DNA of 64,000 bases, taken from positions 2,542,001-2,606,000 of the forward strand of contig NC_017586.1 in assembly GCF_000240165.1 (NCBI RefSeq). Reading direction: 5' to 3'. Below are positions 44,472 to 52,368 of this stretch, in pieces. The position numbers and the translations under genes were made by a program. The DNA comes from Streptantibioticus cattleyicolor NRRL 8057 = DSM 46488 (GTDB lineage Bacteria > Actinomycetota > Actinomycetes > Streptomycetales > Streptomycetaceae). The notes under the pieces are model-generated. The model made no database searches and had not been told where the DNA came from. It saw nothing but the letters and a program-made list of their open reading frames with translations. The number at the start of each line of letters is the position of its first letter. Within the stretch, counting starts at the first letter, position 1.

Positions 44472-44750
44472 TCAGCAGCCGCCGGCCACCGCCGGGATGA
44501 TCGACACGCCGGCGCCGTCCGGGGTGGCGGTGGCCAGCCCCTCGGCGAACCGGACGTCGTCGTCGTTGACGTAGACGTTGACGAAGCGGCGCAGCTTGCC
44601 CTCGTCGTCCAGGACCCGGGCGGCGATCCCCGGGTGGTTGCGCTCCAGGGAGGCGATCACCTCGGAGAGCGTGCCGCCCTCGGCCGTCACCTCGGCCTGC
44701 CCGCCGGTGTAGGTACGGAGAATGGTCGGGATGCGGACATTCACACTCAT
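44472..44750 (-). CDS. MoaD/ThiS-family sulfur carrier protein
   Basis: A 92-residue beta-grasp protein. NVRIPTILRTYTGGQAEV opens the fold and VYVNDDDVR lies in the middle. The C-terminus reads PAVAGGC: the Gly-Gly needed for thiocarboxylate formation is followed by one extra Cys. Such carriers donate sulfur in cysteine, molybdopterin or thiamine-like pathways after activation by an E1-like enzyme; CysO of mycobacteria ends in Gly-Gly. The start overlaps the stop of thrC (ATGA), so the two are co-translated. Confidence 0.87.
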   Translation of the reverse strand: MSVNVRIPTILRTYTGGQAEVTAEGGTLSEVIASLERNHPGIAARVLDDEGKLRRFVNVYVNDDDVRFAEGLATATPDGAGVSIIPAVAGGC

Positions 44751-46027
44751 GCGAGGCCAGCCTCTCGGAACGAGTCAAGGGTGGGGCGGATGATCGCGGT
44801 GGGACCGGTGGTGGGGGCCACCGCGTCCAGGGTCTTCAGTCCGTCGCCGGTGTTGATGGCGACGGTCTCGGCGGCCGGGTCGAGCTGACCGGTCTCGATC
44901 AGCTTCTTGAGCACGCCGATGGTCACGCCGCCGGCGGTCTCGGCGAAGATGCCCTCGGTGCGGGCGAGCAGCTTGATGGCGTCGACCACCTGCTCGTCGT
45001 CGACCTCCTCGACCGCGCCGCCGGTGCGCCGGGCGATGTCGAGCACGTAGGGGCCGTCCGCCGGGTTGCCGATGGCCAGCGACTTGGCGATGGTGTCCGG
45101 CTTGACCGGCCGCACCACGTCGTGGCCGGCCTTGAAGGCGGCGGCCACCGGGTTGCACCCGGCGGCCTGGGCGCCGTAGATCCGGTAGGGCTTCTCCTCG
45201 ACCAGGCCCAGCTTGATCAGCTCCTGGAGCCCCTTGTCGATCTTGGTGAGCTGGGAGCCGGAGGCGATGGGGATGACGATGTTGTCCGGCAGCCGCCAGC
45301 CGAGCTGCTCGCAGATCTCGTACGCCAGCGTCTTGGAGCCCTCGCCGTAGTAGGGGCGCAGGTTGACGTTGGTGAAGCCCCAGCCCTCGCCGATCGGGTC
45401 GCCGATCAGCTCGCTGCAGAAGCGGTTGACGTCGTCGTAGGTGCCCTCGATGCCGACCAGGTCGCCGCCGTAGACCGCGGCCATGACGACCTTGCCGGAC
45501 TCCAGGTCGTGCGGGATGAAGACGCAGGACTTGAAGCCCGCGCGCACCGCGGCGGCCCCGACGGCGCCGGCCAGGTTGCCGGTGGAGGAGCAGGAGAGCG
45601 TGGTGAGGCCGAAGTTGCGGGCGGCCTCGACGGCGATGGCGACCACCCGGTCCTTGAACGAGTGGGTGGGGTTGCCGGAGTCGTCCTTGATGTGCAGGCC
45701 GCCGGTGACGCCGAGTTCGCGGGCGAGCCGGTCGGCCTTGACCAGCTTGGTGAAGCCGGGGTCCAGGTTGGGTTTGGTGGCCACGTCGGCCGGGACGGGC
45801 AGCAGCGGGGCGTAGCGCCAGATGCTGTGCGGTCCGGCCTCGATGCGCGCCCGCAGCCCCTCGGGGTCGGCGGGGAACTCGTACGCCACTTCCAGCGGTC
45901 CGAAACAGACCGCGCAGGCGAAGACCGGTCCGAGCGGGACGCGCTCGCCGCACTCGCGGCAGGACAAGGCTACGGCGTTGCCGAAGTCGGTCGAGCGGGT
46001 GGCGGGTGCGACGGTTTCAACAGCCAT
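44747..46027 (-). CDS. thrC: Threonine synthase
   Basis: A 426-residue PLP enzyme that converts O-phosphohomoserine to threonine. An N-terminal zinc-ribbon-like segment has cysteines 23, 26, 38 and 41. Lys125 in NPTHSFKDR binds the cofactor, SSTGNLAGAVGAAA (near residue 165) is the phosphate loop, and IASGSQLTKIDKG follows. The other threonine genes are elsewhere. ATG 46027 has GAGAGAGGG about ten bases upstream; earlier in-frame codons look like leader. It overlaps the sulfur carrier gene by four bases. Confidence 0.95.
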   Translation of the reverse strand: MAVETVAPATRSTDFGNAVALSCRECGERVPLGPVFACAVCFGPLEVAYEFPADPEGLRARIEAGPHSIWRYAPLLPVPADVATKPNLDPGFTKLVKADRLARELGVTGGLHIKDDSGNPTHSFKDRVVAIAVEAARNFGLTTLSCSSTGNLAGAVGAAAVRAGFKSCVFIPHDLESGKVVMAAVYGGDLVGIEGTYDDVNRFCSELIGDPIGEGWGFTNVNLRPYYGEGSKTLAYEICEQLGWRLPDNIVIPIASGSQLTKIDKGLQELIKLGLVEEKPYRIYGAQAAGCNPVAAAFKAGHDVVRPVKPDTIAKSLAIGNPADGPYVLDIARRTGGAVEEVDDEQVVDAIKLLARTEGIFAETAGGVTIGVLKKLIETGQLDPAAETVAINTGDGLKTLDAVAPTTGPTAIIRPTLDSFREAGLA

Positions 46028-46419
46028 GTGGCGAGGCCCTCTCTCCTCATCTTCCCCACGGCGCTTCTCGCCGCAGGCCGGAATTGGCACCGTCCCCACC
46101 GTGGCCTCGCTGGTCGTACGCGCCGCGGAGGCGGCGGACGGGCGAGAGCGGCGGGAGGGTTGCCGGGACGTCAACGGGCCGTTCCCTCAGTCCCTCTGGA
46201 TGAGCTCTGTATGGCGCCGGGCCGGACGGCGAACCGCCGTGGACCAGTGCGTTTTTTGGCGCGACGACCCCGGCATGCGGTGGTCGCCCGCGTTGTTCAA
46301 GACTGTATCCGACGGCCAGGACGGTTGAGATAGTCGTCCGAACCGCGAGATGGCTGTGACCTCGGCCACTCGCCGCGGACACGCGGTCCGCGGCGGACGC
46401 GACACAGGGAGACGCACAG
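46028..46419. promoter_or_regulatory. Divergent region between thrC and gpgS
   Basis: About 390 gene-free bases holding both promoters. A possible gpgS start region has GAGATAGT near 46327-46334. The thrC leader is GC-rich; I looked for a riboswitch and recognised none. An A/T-rich patch (GCGTTTTTTGGCGC near 46249-46262) may belong to the thrC promoter. Confidence 0.35.
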
Positions 46420-47388
46420 GTGCTGGAAGAGGTGGAGCGCTGGCTGGAACAGCGGTCCTGGACCGCGGCCGACCGGCCGCTCGACCTGCTGCTCGCGGCG
46501 AAGCGGGCGGCCGGGCCGGCCGGGACGGTCAGCGTGGTGCTCCCCGCGCTCGACGAGGAGGCCACCGTCGGCGCGATCGTCGAGGAGATCCGCGGCGCGC
46601 TGATGACCGAGGCGGTGCCGCTGGTCGACGAGTTGGTGGTGATGGACTCCGGCTCCACCGACGCCACCGCCGAGGTGGCCGCCGCGGCCGGCGCCCGGGT
46701 GGTGCACCGCGACGACGTGCTGCCCAGGGTCCCGGCGGTGCCCGGCAAGGGCGAGGTGCTGTGGCGGTCGCTGCTGGTCACCCGGGGGGAGATCGTCTGC
46801 TTCGTCGACGCCGACCTGCGCGACTTCGACGCGCGCTTCGTCTACGGGATCGTCGGCCCGCTGCTGACCGATCCCGGCATCGCTTTGGTGAAGGCGATGT
46901 ACGACCGTCCGCTGGAGACCGGCGGGGCGGTGGTCGCGCACGGCGGCGGACGCGTCACCGAGCTGGTCGCCCGGCCGCTGCTCAACCTGCACTGGCCGCG
47001 GCTGGCCGGGTTCGTCCAGCCGCTGGGCGGCGAGTACGCGGGCCGCCGGTCGCTGCTGGAACGGCTGCCGTTCCCGGTCGGCTACGGGGTGGAGCTGGGC
47101 ATGCTGGTGGACGCCCTGGAACTGGTGGGGCTGGACGCGCTGGCCCAGGTGGACGTGGGCGTCCGCCGCCACCGCCACCAGGACGGGCCGGCGCTGGGCC
47201 GGATGGCGGCCACCATCTACCGCACCGCCCACGTACGGCTGGCCCGCGGACCGCTGGTGCGTCCGGTGCTGACCCAGTTCGACCGCGCCCCGCACGGCGG
47301 CTTCGAGCCACGGGTGCACGAGGTGCCCGTGGAGGAACGGCCGCCGATGATCACGGTGCCGGAATACCTCCGGCGCAGGGCGGCCTGA
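46420..47388 (+). CDS. gpgS: Glucosyl-3-phosphoglycerate synthase
   Basis: A 322-residue GT-A fold transferase of family GT81. It transfers glucose from a nucleotide sugar to 3-phosphoglycerate, the first step to glucosylglycerate and, in mycobacteria, to methylglucose polysaccharide. VVLPALDEEATVG, DSGSTD near residue 75 and the metal-binding FVDADLRDFD near residue 129 are the family marks. GTG 46420 follows GGGAG by nine bases. No phosphatase gpgP is adjacent. The trehalose genes next door suggest a shared solute or stress role. Confidence 0.93.
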   Translation: MLEEVERWLEQRSWTAADRPLDLLLAAKRAAGPAGTVSVVLPALDEEATVGAIVEEIRGALMTEAVPLVDELVVMDSGSTDATAEVAAAAGARVVHRDDVLPRVPAVPGKGEVLWRSLLVTRGEIVCFVDADLRDFDARFVYGIVGPLLTDPGIALVKAMYDRPLETGGAVVAHGGGRVTELVARPLLNLHWPRLAGFVQPLGGEYAGRRSLLERLPFPVGYGVELGMLVDALELVGLDALAQVDVGVRRHRHQDGPALGRMAATIYRTAHVRLARGPLVRPVLTQFDRAPHGGFEPRVHEVPVEERPPMITVPEYLRRRAA

Positions 47389-47519
47389 GCGCGCCGGAAC
47401 CGACCGCCGGGTACCCGCCGCGAGGTGGCCGATTCACCTCACCGGGGTGATCCCGGCAAGACGTGCCCGGGCCGGGCGGTGGGCGTTTACCCGGCGCGGA
47501 GCGGGGCTAGGCTCGCGGC

Positions 47520-48971
47520 ATGGTCGCAACGCATTCCGCACGGATCCTGGTCGCGTCCAACCGCGGGCCGGTGTCGTACACACGGGACGAGGACGGCTCG
47601 CTGCGCCACAAGCGCGGCGGGGGCGGACTGGTCTCCGGGCTGAGCGCCATAGGGCCGGGTGCGGACGCGGTGTGGGTGTGCGCGGCGATGTCCGACGGCG
47701 ACCGGGCGGCGGTGGCGGCCACCGGCGGCGCCCTCGACCCGGCCGACACCGGCGGACAGCGGGTGCGCATGCTCGACATCGCCCCGGAGGTGTTCCGGGA
47801 CGCCTACAACGGCATCGCCAACTCGGTGCTGTGGTTCGTCCACCACCTGCTCTACCAGACGCCGCTGGAGCCCGCCTTCGACCGGGGGTTCCGCGAGCAG
47901 TGGGCGTCGTACGAGCGGTACAACGCGGCGTTCGCCGAGGCGCTGGCCGAGGAGGCCGCCGAGGGCGCGGTGGTGCTGGTGCAGGACTACCACCTGACGC
48001 TCGCCCCGAGCCTGCTGCGCCGGCTCCGGCCGGATCTGCGCATCGGCCACTTCTCGCACACCCCGTGGGCGCCGCCGGACTACTTCCGGCTGCTCCCCGA
48101 CGACGTCGCCGCCGACGTGCTGCGCGGCGTCCTCGGTGCCGACCGGGCCGGTTTCCTCACCCGGCGCTGGGCCGAGGCGTTCGCCGCCTGCTGCGAGCAG
48201 GTGCTGGGCGCGCGGGTGGCACGCGACGGGGACGAGCTGACCGTCACCCACGACGGGCGCACCACCCGGATCGGGGTGCACGGCCTCGGCGCGGACGCCG
48301 ACTTCCTGCGCGAGCGGGCGCACCGTCCGGACGTGGACGAACGCCTGGCGGAGCTGCGGCGGCAGGTCGGGCCGGACCGGCGCACCGTGGTGCGGGTGGA
48401 CCGCACCGAGCTGTCGAAGAACATCGTGCGCGGGCTGCTGGCCTACCGGGAGCTGCTGGCCACCCGCCCGCAGTGGCGCGGCCGGGTGGTGCACGTGGCC
48501 TTCGCCTACCCGTCCCGCCACGACCTGGCCGTCTACCGCGAGTACACCGCGGCGGTGCGGAAGCTGGCCGACGAGATCAACGCCGAGTACGCCACGGACG
48601 ACTGGCAGCCGTTGATCCTGCACGTCAAGGACGACTTCGCGCGGTCGCTCGCCGCCTACCGGCTGGCCGACGTGGCCCTGGTCAACCCGATCCGCGACGG
48701 GATGAACCTGGTGGCCAAGGAGGTCCCGGTGGTCTCCGAGAACGGCTGCGCCCTGGTGCTCTCCCGGGAGGCCGGCGCCCACGCAGAACTCGCCGAGGAC
48801 GCGATCACCGTCAACCCGTACGACGTCCAGGCCACCGCCGAGGCGCTGCACGAGGCGCTCTCCATGGCCGACGACGAACGCGCGGAGCGCAGCAAGCGCC
48901 TGGCCGCCGCGGCCACCGCCCTGCCGCCGCACCGCTGGTTCCTCGACCAGCTCGCCGCGCTGGGCGGCTGA
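47520..48971 (+). CDS. otsA: Trehalose-6-phosphate synthase
   Basis: A 483-residue GT20 glycosyltransferase that makes trehalose 6-phosphate from UDP- or GDP-glucose and glucose 6-phosphate. SNRGPVSYTRDEDG at the start, QDYHLTLAPSLLRRL near residue 155, HFSHTPWAPPDYFRLLP near residue 178 and VNPIRDGMNLVAKE near residue 390 are diagnostic. TAGGCT (47508-47513) six bases before the ATG indicates a leaderless transcript. The stop is six bases from that of otsB on the other strand. Confidence 0.95.
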   Translation: MVATHSARILVASNRGPVSYTRDEDGSLRHKRGGGGLVSGLSAIGPGADAVWVCAAMSDGDRAAVAATGGALDPADTGGQRVRMLDIAPEVFRDAYNGIANSVLWFVHHLLYQTPLEPAFDRGFREQWASYERYNAAFAEALAEEAAEGAVVLVQDYHLTLAPSLLRRLRPDLRIGHFSHTPWAPPDYFRLLPDDVAADVLRGVLGADRAGFLTRRWAEAFAACCEQVLGARVARDGDELTVTHDGRTTRIGVHGLGADADFLRERAHRPDVDERLAELRRQVGPDRRTVVRVDRTELSKNIVRGLLAYRELLATRPQWRGRVVHVAFAYPSRHDLAVYREYTAAVRKLADEINAEYATDDWQPLILHVKDDFARSLAAYRLADVALVNPIRDGMNLVAKEVPVVSENGCALVLSREAGAHAELAEDAITVNPYDVQATAEALHEALSMADDERAERSKRLAAAATALPPHRWFLDQLAALGG

Positions 48972-48977
48972 GCCGGG

Positions 48978-49838
48978 TCAGCCCTCCAGCGCGTCGGCGA
49001 GGGATTCGAGGAGGCGGACCATGCCGGCCGGGCCGTCGACCACCAGGTCGGCGCGTTCGGCCAGGGCGGTGACCTCGGAGCTGCCGCTGCACACCAGGAC
49101 GCCGGGGACGCCTTCGGCACGCAGCCGGTCGACGGCGTCGAAGGCGGCGAGGTCGCCGAGGTCGTCGCCGCCGTAGAGGACGGCGCTCGCGTCGGCGGCG
49201 CGGACGTGGTCGGCGAGGGCGACGCCCTTGTCCATGCCGGGCGGGCGCAGTTCCAGCACCATGCGGCCGGGTTCGACGATCAGGCCGTGGCGGGTGGCGA
49301 GTTCGGTGAGGGGGCCGCGCAGGGACTCCAGGGCGGCTTCGGGGTCGTCGGTGCGCCGGGTGTGGACGGCGACCGCCCGGCCGCCCTTGTGCTCGATGTG
49401 GGCGGTCTCCACCCAGGTGTGCCGCCAGGCGCCGAGGTTGTCGAGAAAACCGGGGAGTTCGGCGCGGACCGCGAGGACCCCGGGGTCGTCGGCGGGGGCG
49501 CGCAGCTCACCGGTGGCCGCCTCCCAGCGTTCGGCGCCGTAGTGGCCGAGCACGGTGAGGTGTTCGAGCCCCTTGACGCCGGCGAAGCCGCCGTAGCGTA
49601 CGGCGACCCCGGCCGGACGGCCGGTGATCACGACGACCGAGCCGACCCGTGGAGCGAGCCGGGCCAGTGCGGGGACGGCGCCCGGGTGGGCGCGGGCCTG
49701 CTCGGGGTCGGCCACGATGGGGGCCAGCGTGCCGTCGAAGTCGAGGGCCACCACGGCCCGTTCCGGCTCGGCCAGCAGCGCCTCGTACCCGGCCTTGCCC
49801 GCGGGGGTGGTGGCGGTGGGAAGGGAATGGCTGCCCAT
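48978..49838 (-). CDS. otsB: Trehalose-6-phosphate phosphatase
   Basis: A 286-residue HAD-family phosphatase that releases trehalose from trehalose 6-phosphate. Motif I is ALDFDGTLAPI near residue 33, ITGRPAG near residue 70 is motif II, and YGGDDLGDLAAFDAV near residue 225 is motif IV. It works with otsA, which converges on it, an uncommon layout since the two are often in one operon. ATG 49838 gives MGSHSLPTATT. The protein is cytoplasmic. Confidence 0.94.
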   Translation of the reverse strand: MGSHSLPTATTPAGKAGYEALLAEPERAVVALDFDGTLAPIVADPEQARAHPGAVPALARLAPRVGSVVVITGRPAGVAVRYGGFAGVKGLEHLTVLGHYGAERWEAATGELRAPADDPGVLAVRAELPGFLDNLGAWRHTWVETAHIEHKGGRAVAVHTRRTDDPEAALESLRGPLTELATRHGLIVEPGRMVLELRPPGMDKGVALADHVRAADASAVLYGGDDLGDLAAFDAVDRLRAEGVPGVLVCSGSSEVTALAERADLVVDGPAGMVRLLESLADALEG

Positions 49839-49891
49839 GGGACGACCCTATCGGGCGGCGGGGCGTGGCGTACGGCGGTCCGCCGGGTGCG

Positions 49892-50200
49892 TCAGCGGTT
49901 GCGGCGGCGGGCGGCGCGGGCGGCGCGCAGCCGTTTGACGGTGGCCGGGGCGTGGGCCATCGCCCGCGGGTCGTCGAGCAGGGCGTTGAGCAGCTGGTAG
50001 TAGCGGGTGGACGACATCCCCAGGCGTTCGCGGACGGCGCGTTCCCGGGCCCCGACGGAGGGCCAGGAGGCGGCGGCGACGGCGAGGACGGCGCGGGAGC
50101 GTTCGTCGAGCGCCGGCTCCGGGCCGGGCGCGTCGTCGGCGCCGGGCGGCCCCGTGGGGGGCCGCTCGTCGTCGGGGTGGGGTGCCGCGCCGTCCGTCAT
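49892..50200 (-). CDS. DUF3263 helix-turn-helix protein
   Basis: A 102-residue protein. The first 40 residues are Pro/Asp/Gly-rich and probably disordered. The rest, LDERSRAVLAVAAASWPSVG then ERLGMSSTRYYQLLNALLDD, is a DUF3263 helix-turn-helix, and the C-terminus is very basic (RLRAARAARRRNR). It should bind DNA, but its targets are unknown. It starts 14 bases after the stop of the solute-binding protein and is likely in that operon. Confidence 0.85.
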   Translation of the reverse strand: MTDGAAPHPDDERPPTGPPGADDAPGPEPALDERSRAVLAVAAASWPSVGARERAVRERLGMSSTRYYQLLNALLDDPRAMAHAPATVKRLRAARAARRRNR

Positions 50201-50214
50201 GGTCCGTTCCGCCG

Positions 50215-51504
50215 TTACTGCCTGGCCTTGGCGCTGTTGTCCGCCGCTTCGGCGGTGCGCTGGAGGGAGGTGAGCACGCCGGTGGGGTCGTGGGTGGCGG
50301 CGCGGCCGATGACCTGCTTCAGACGCGCGTTGACCGGGCCCCACGAGGTCTTGTTGTCCGGGTAGAACTGGGCGCTGGGCAGCTCGTCGATGAACGGCCA
50401 CAGCTGCTTGACCGAGGTGTCCGAGCGCATCGCGTCGGAGGCGGAGACGGTCACCGGCAGCAGGTCGTACTGCTTGAGGAACTGCAGCGTGTTCTGCTGG
50501 CCGTAGGCGAACTGGAGGAACTTGCCGATCTGCTGGCGGTGGCCGTGCTGCTTGAAGGCCATCATCCAGTCGGCGACGCCCACCGTGGAGCCGAGCGGGC
50601 CGTTCTTGCCGGGGATCTTGGCGATGCCGAAGTCGACGTGGGCCTTGGCGGCCTGCTGGAGCAGGGTGGGGTGGCCGTTGAGCATGCCGACCTGCCCCTT
50701 GCAGAAGGCGTCGAAGACGTCCTGGCGGTTGGTGACCGCGGGGTCGGTGCCGGTGAGCCCGGGGTCCACCAGGTTGGACTTGATCCACTTGAACGTGTCG
50801 ATGTTCTGCGGGGAGTCGATGGTGTAGCTGCCGAGCTGGTCGGTGTAGCCGCTGCCGCCGCCGAGCATCCATATCAGGGTCTCCGCGGCCGGCTCCTCCG
50901 GGCCGAACGGCAGCCCGAACGGGTCCTTCACACCGACCGACTTGAGCTTGGCGGCGTCCGCCTTCAGCTCGTCCCACGAGGTGGGCGGCTTCGCTGAGCC
51001 GTCGGGGTTGACGATGCCGGCCTTGCGGAAGAGCGCCTTGTTGTAGAAGAGCATGCGGGTGCTGGAGACGAACGGCATGCCGTACTGGGTGCGGTTGACC
51101 TCGCCGGCGCTCTCCATCGAGGTGATGAAGTCGGCCTGGGCGGGGATGGAGAGCAGGTCGTCGACGCTGTAGAGCTGGTTCTTCGCCGCGTAGTCGGCGT
51201 AGGCGCCGATCTGGGCGATGTCGGGGGCGTTGCCCGCCGCCACCATGTCGGCGACCTTCTTGTCGACGTCGTTCCAGCTGTAGACCTTGACGTCCACCTT
51301 GATGCCGGGGTTCTTCTTCTGGAACTCCGAGGCGACGCCGTCCCAGTACGCCTGGGAGGAGTTGGCGGCGCTGTCGCCGTAGTCCGCCGCGACCATGGTG
51401 ATGGTGGTGGGGCCACCTACCCCGGCGCCGGTACCGCACGCCGAGAGCGTGAAGGCCGCCGCGAGGCCCGCTCCCGCCAGACCCAGGATCCGCCGCCGAT
51501 GCAC
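50215..51504 (-). CDS. ABC-type sugar-binding lipoprotein
   Basis: A 429-residue extracellular solute-binding protein (family 1). The signal peptide HRRRILGLAGAGLAAAFTLSAC gives the lipobox LSAC with Cys at about residue 23. The mature part has the typical ITMVAADYG, FQKKNPGIKVDVKVYSW and YNKALFRKAGI segments. No permease or ATPase is adjacent, so it must share components encoded elsewhere (for example with MsiK). GTG 51504 is chosen; GTG 51525 is possible. The nearby nagKA genes and a dre-like site suggest an amino sugar ligand. Confidence 0.88.
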   Translation of the reverse strand: MHRRRILGLAGAGLAAAFTLSACGTGAGVGGPTTITMVAADYGDSAANSSQAYWDGVASEFQKKNPGIKVDVKVYSWNDVDKKVADMVAAGNAPDIAQIGAYADYAAKNQLYSVDDLLSIPAQADFITSMESAGEVNRTQYGMPFVSSTRMLFYNKALFRKAGIVNPDGSAKPPTSWDELKADAAKLKSVGVKDPFGLPFGPEEPAAETLIWMLGGGSGYTDQLGSYTIDSPQNIDTFKWIKSNLVDPGLTGTDPAVTNRQDVFDAFCKGQVGMLNGHPTLLQQAAKAHVDFGIAKIPGKNGPLGSTVGVADWMMAFKQHGHRQQIGKFLQFAYGQQNTLQFLKQYDLLPVTVSASDAMRSDTSVKQLWPFIDELPSAQFYPDNKTSWGPVNARLKQVIGRAATHDPTGVLTSLQRTAEAADNSAKARQ

Positions 51505-51582
51505 CTGACTTACCGCCTTCTCCACTGTCCCCGGACGCCCCCGGAAAACCTCCGGAACGGCGAGTTTCCCCGTCGCCGGCCT

Positions 51583-51604
51583 CAAGGTCTACACCACGTG
51601 TGGT
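51583..51604 (-). promoter_or_regulatory. Partial dre-like site and ACCAC-GT-GTGGT palindrome
   Basis: Upstream of the binding-protein gene, GGTCTACACCAC (51586-51597) matches about 11 of 16 positions of the DasR consensus. Overlapping it, ACCAC (51593-51597) and GTGGT (51600-51604) form a perfect inverted repeat. Either could be an operator for sugar control of the transporter gene. Confidence 0.4.
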
Positions 51605-51649
51605 ATCGCTTCGGCAACGGGGGCGTGTCCTACGGTATTACGACTCACG

Positions 51650-52326
51650 TCGCCGTCAGCCCCGGACTCCTCGGGGTGCGCACCGTTCCCCGTCTCGTCG
51701 TGGCTGGCGTCACGGATGTTTCCCCCCGCCCACCCGTGGCTGTACGCGTATAGCGCGGGGGGCGCACTGTCTGCCTGGGTTTCCGGGGGCCCTCCGGGGT
51801 GACTCCTCGCTCCACGTATCGTCTTCGGCTCTCCGCCGCCCCGCTGGGTCGCTGCGGGGACACCCCTGCACGCCCCCGTCCGGTCTCGTTCCGCGCTGCG
51901 GCACGGGGTGGGTGAGAAGGAGATCGGGGTGACCCCAACCTCCTTACTCACCCCTTCCCGCGAAGAGAGGCACCCGCCAACCGGACAGAAGGGGGTGTGC
52001 CGGGGGTGTCCCCGCAGCGACCCAGCGGACCGGCCGCAACCTTGGAACGAAACCTGGAGCGAGGAGTCACCCCCGGCGCGCCCCCGACCCCGCACCGGCA
52101 GTAGGCGAAGCCCACCCGTGCCGAACCGAACCAAAACCCCACCAACCACCCACCGGGCGGAGGTGAAGGGGTGCGCCCAGCCGTGGGTCACGGGGATCCG
52201 GGGGTACCCCCGCCATCACGGGGCCGCCGGGGCAACCCCGGAAACCTGAAACGGGCGGACCCGACCACGGAGTAATGGCTGACCGCCAGCGCGAGCGAAC
52301 CCGCTGGCCACCAGCGTGAGCGAACC
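51650..52326. repeat. Repeat copy F: full L-R palindrome with doubled right end
   Basis: The best-preserved complete copy. GGGTGACTCCTCGCTCCA (51797-51814) recurs inverted at 52055-52072, and the core GGTCGCTGCGGGGACACC (51847-51864) recurs inverted at about 52005-52022; both pairs are exact. The centre is a nested hairpin at 51910-51953 (GGGTGAG/CTCACCC, AAGGAG/CTCCTT, GGGGT/ACCCC). The left terminal sequence is decayed. The right one is perfect at 52272-52301 and followed by a second, diverged copy to 52326, which touches the nagK dre site. Confidence 0.9.
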
Positions 52327-52342
52327 GGTGGACTAGACCTTT
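52327..52342 (+). promoter_or_regulatory. dre-like DasR site before nagK
   Basis: GGTGGACTAGACCTTT matches about 12 of 16 positions of ASTGGTCTAGACCAST. It lies 27-42 bases before the GTG of nagK, over the expected -35. A CAGACT at 52357-52362, six bases before the GTG, would be the -10 of a leaderless transcript. DasR control of nagKA is known in S. coelicolor. Confidence 0.65.
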
Positions 52343-52368
52343 CCTTTCCGCCGCGTCAGACTGTCCCC

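Noticed and set aside
46028-46419. Riboswitch or attenuator in the thrC leader
   Set aside because: No recognisable riboswitch core or leader peptide with threonine-rich codons was found.
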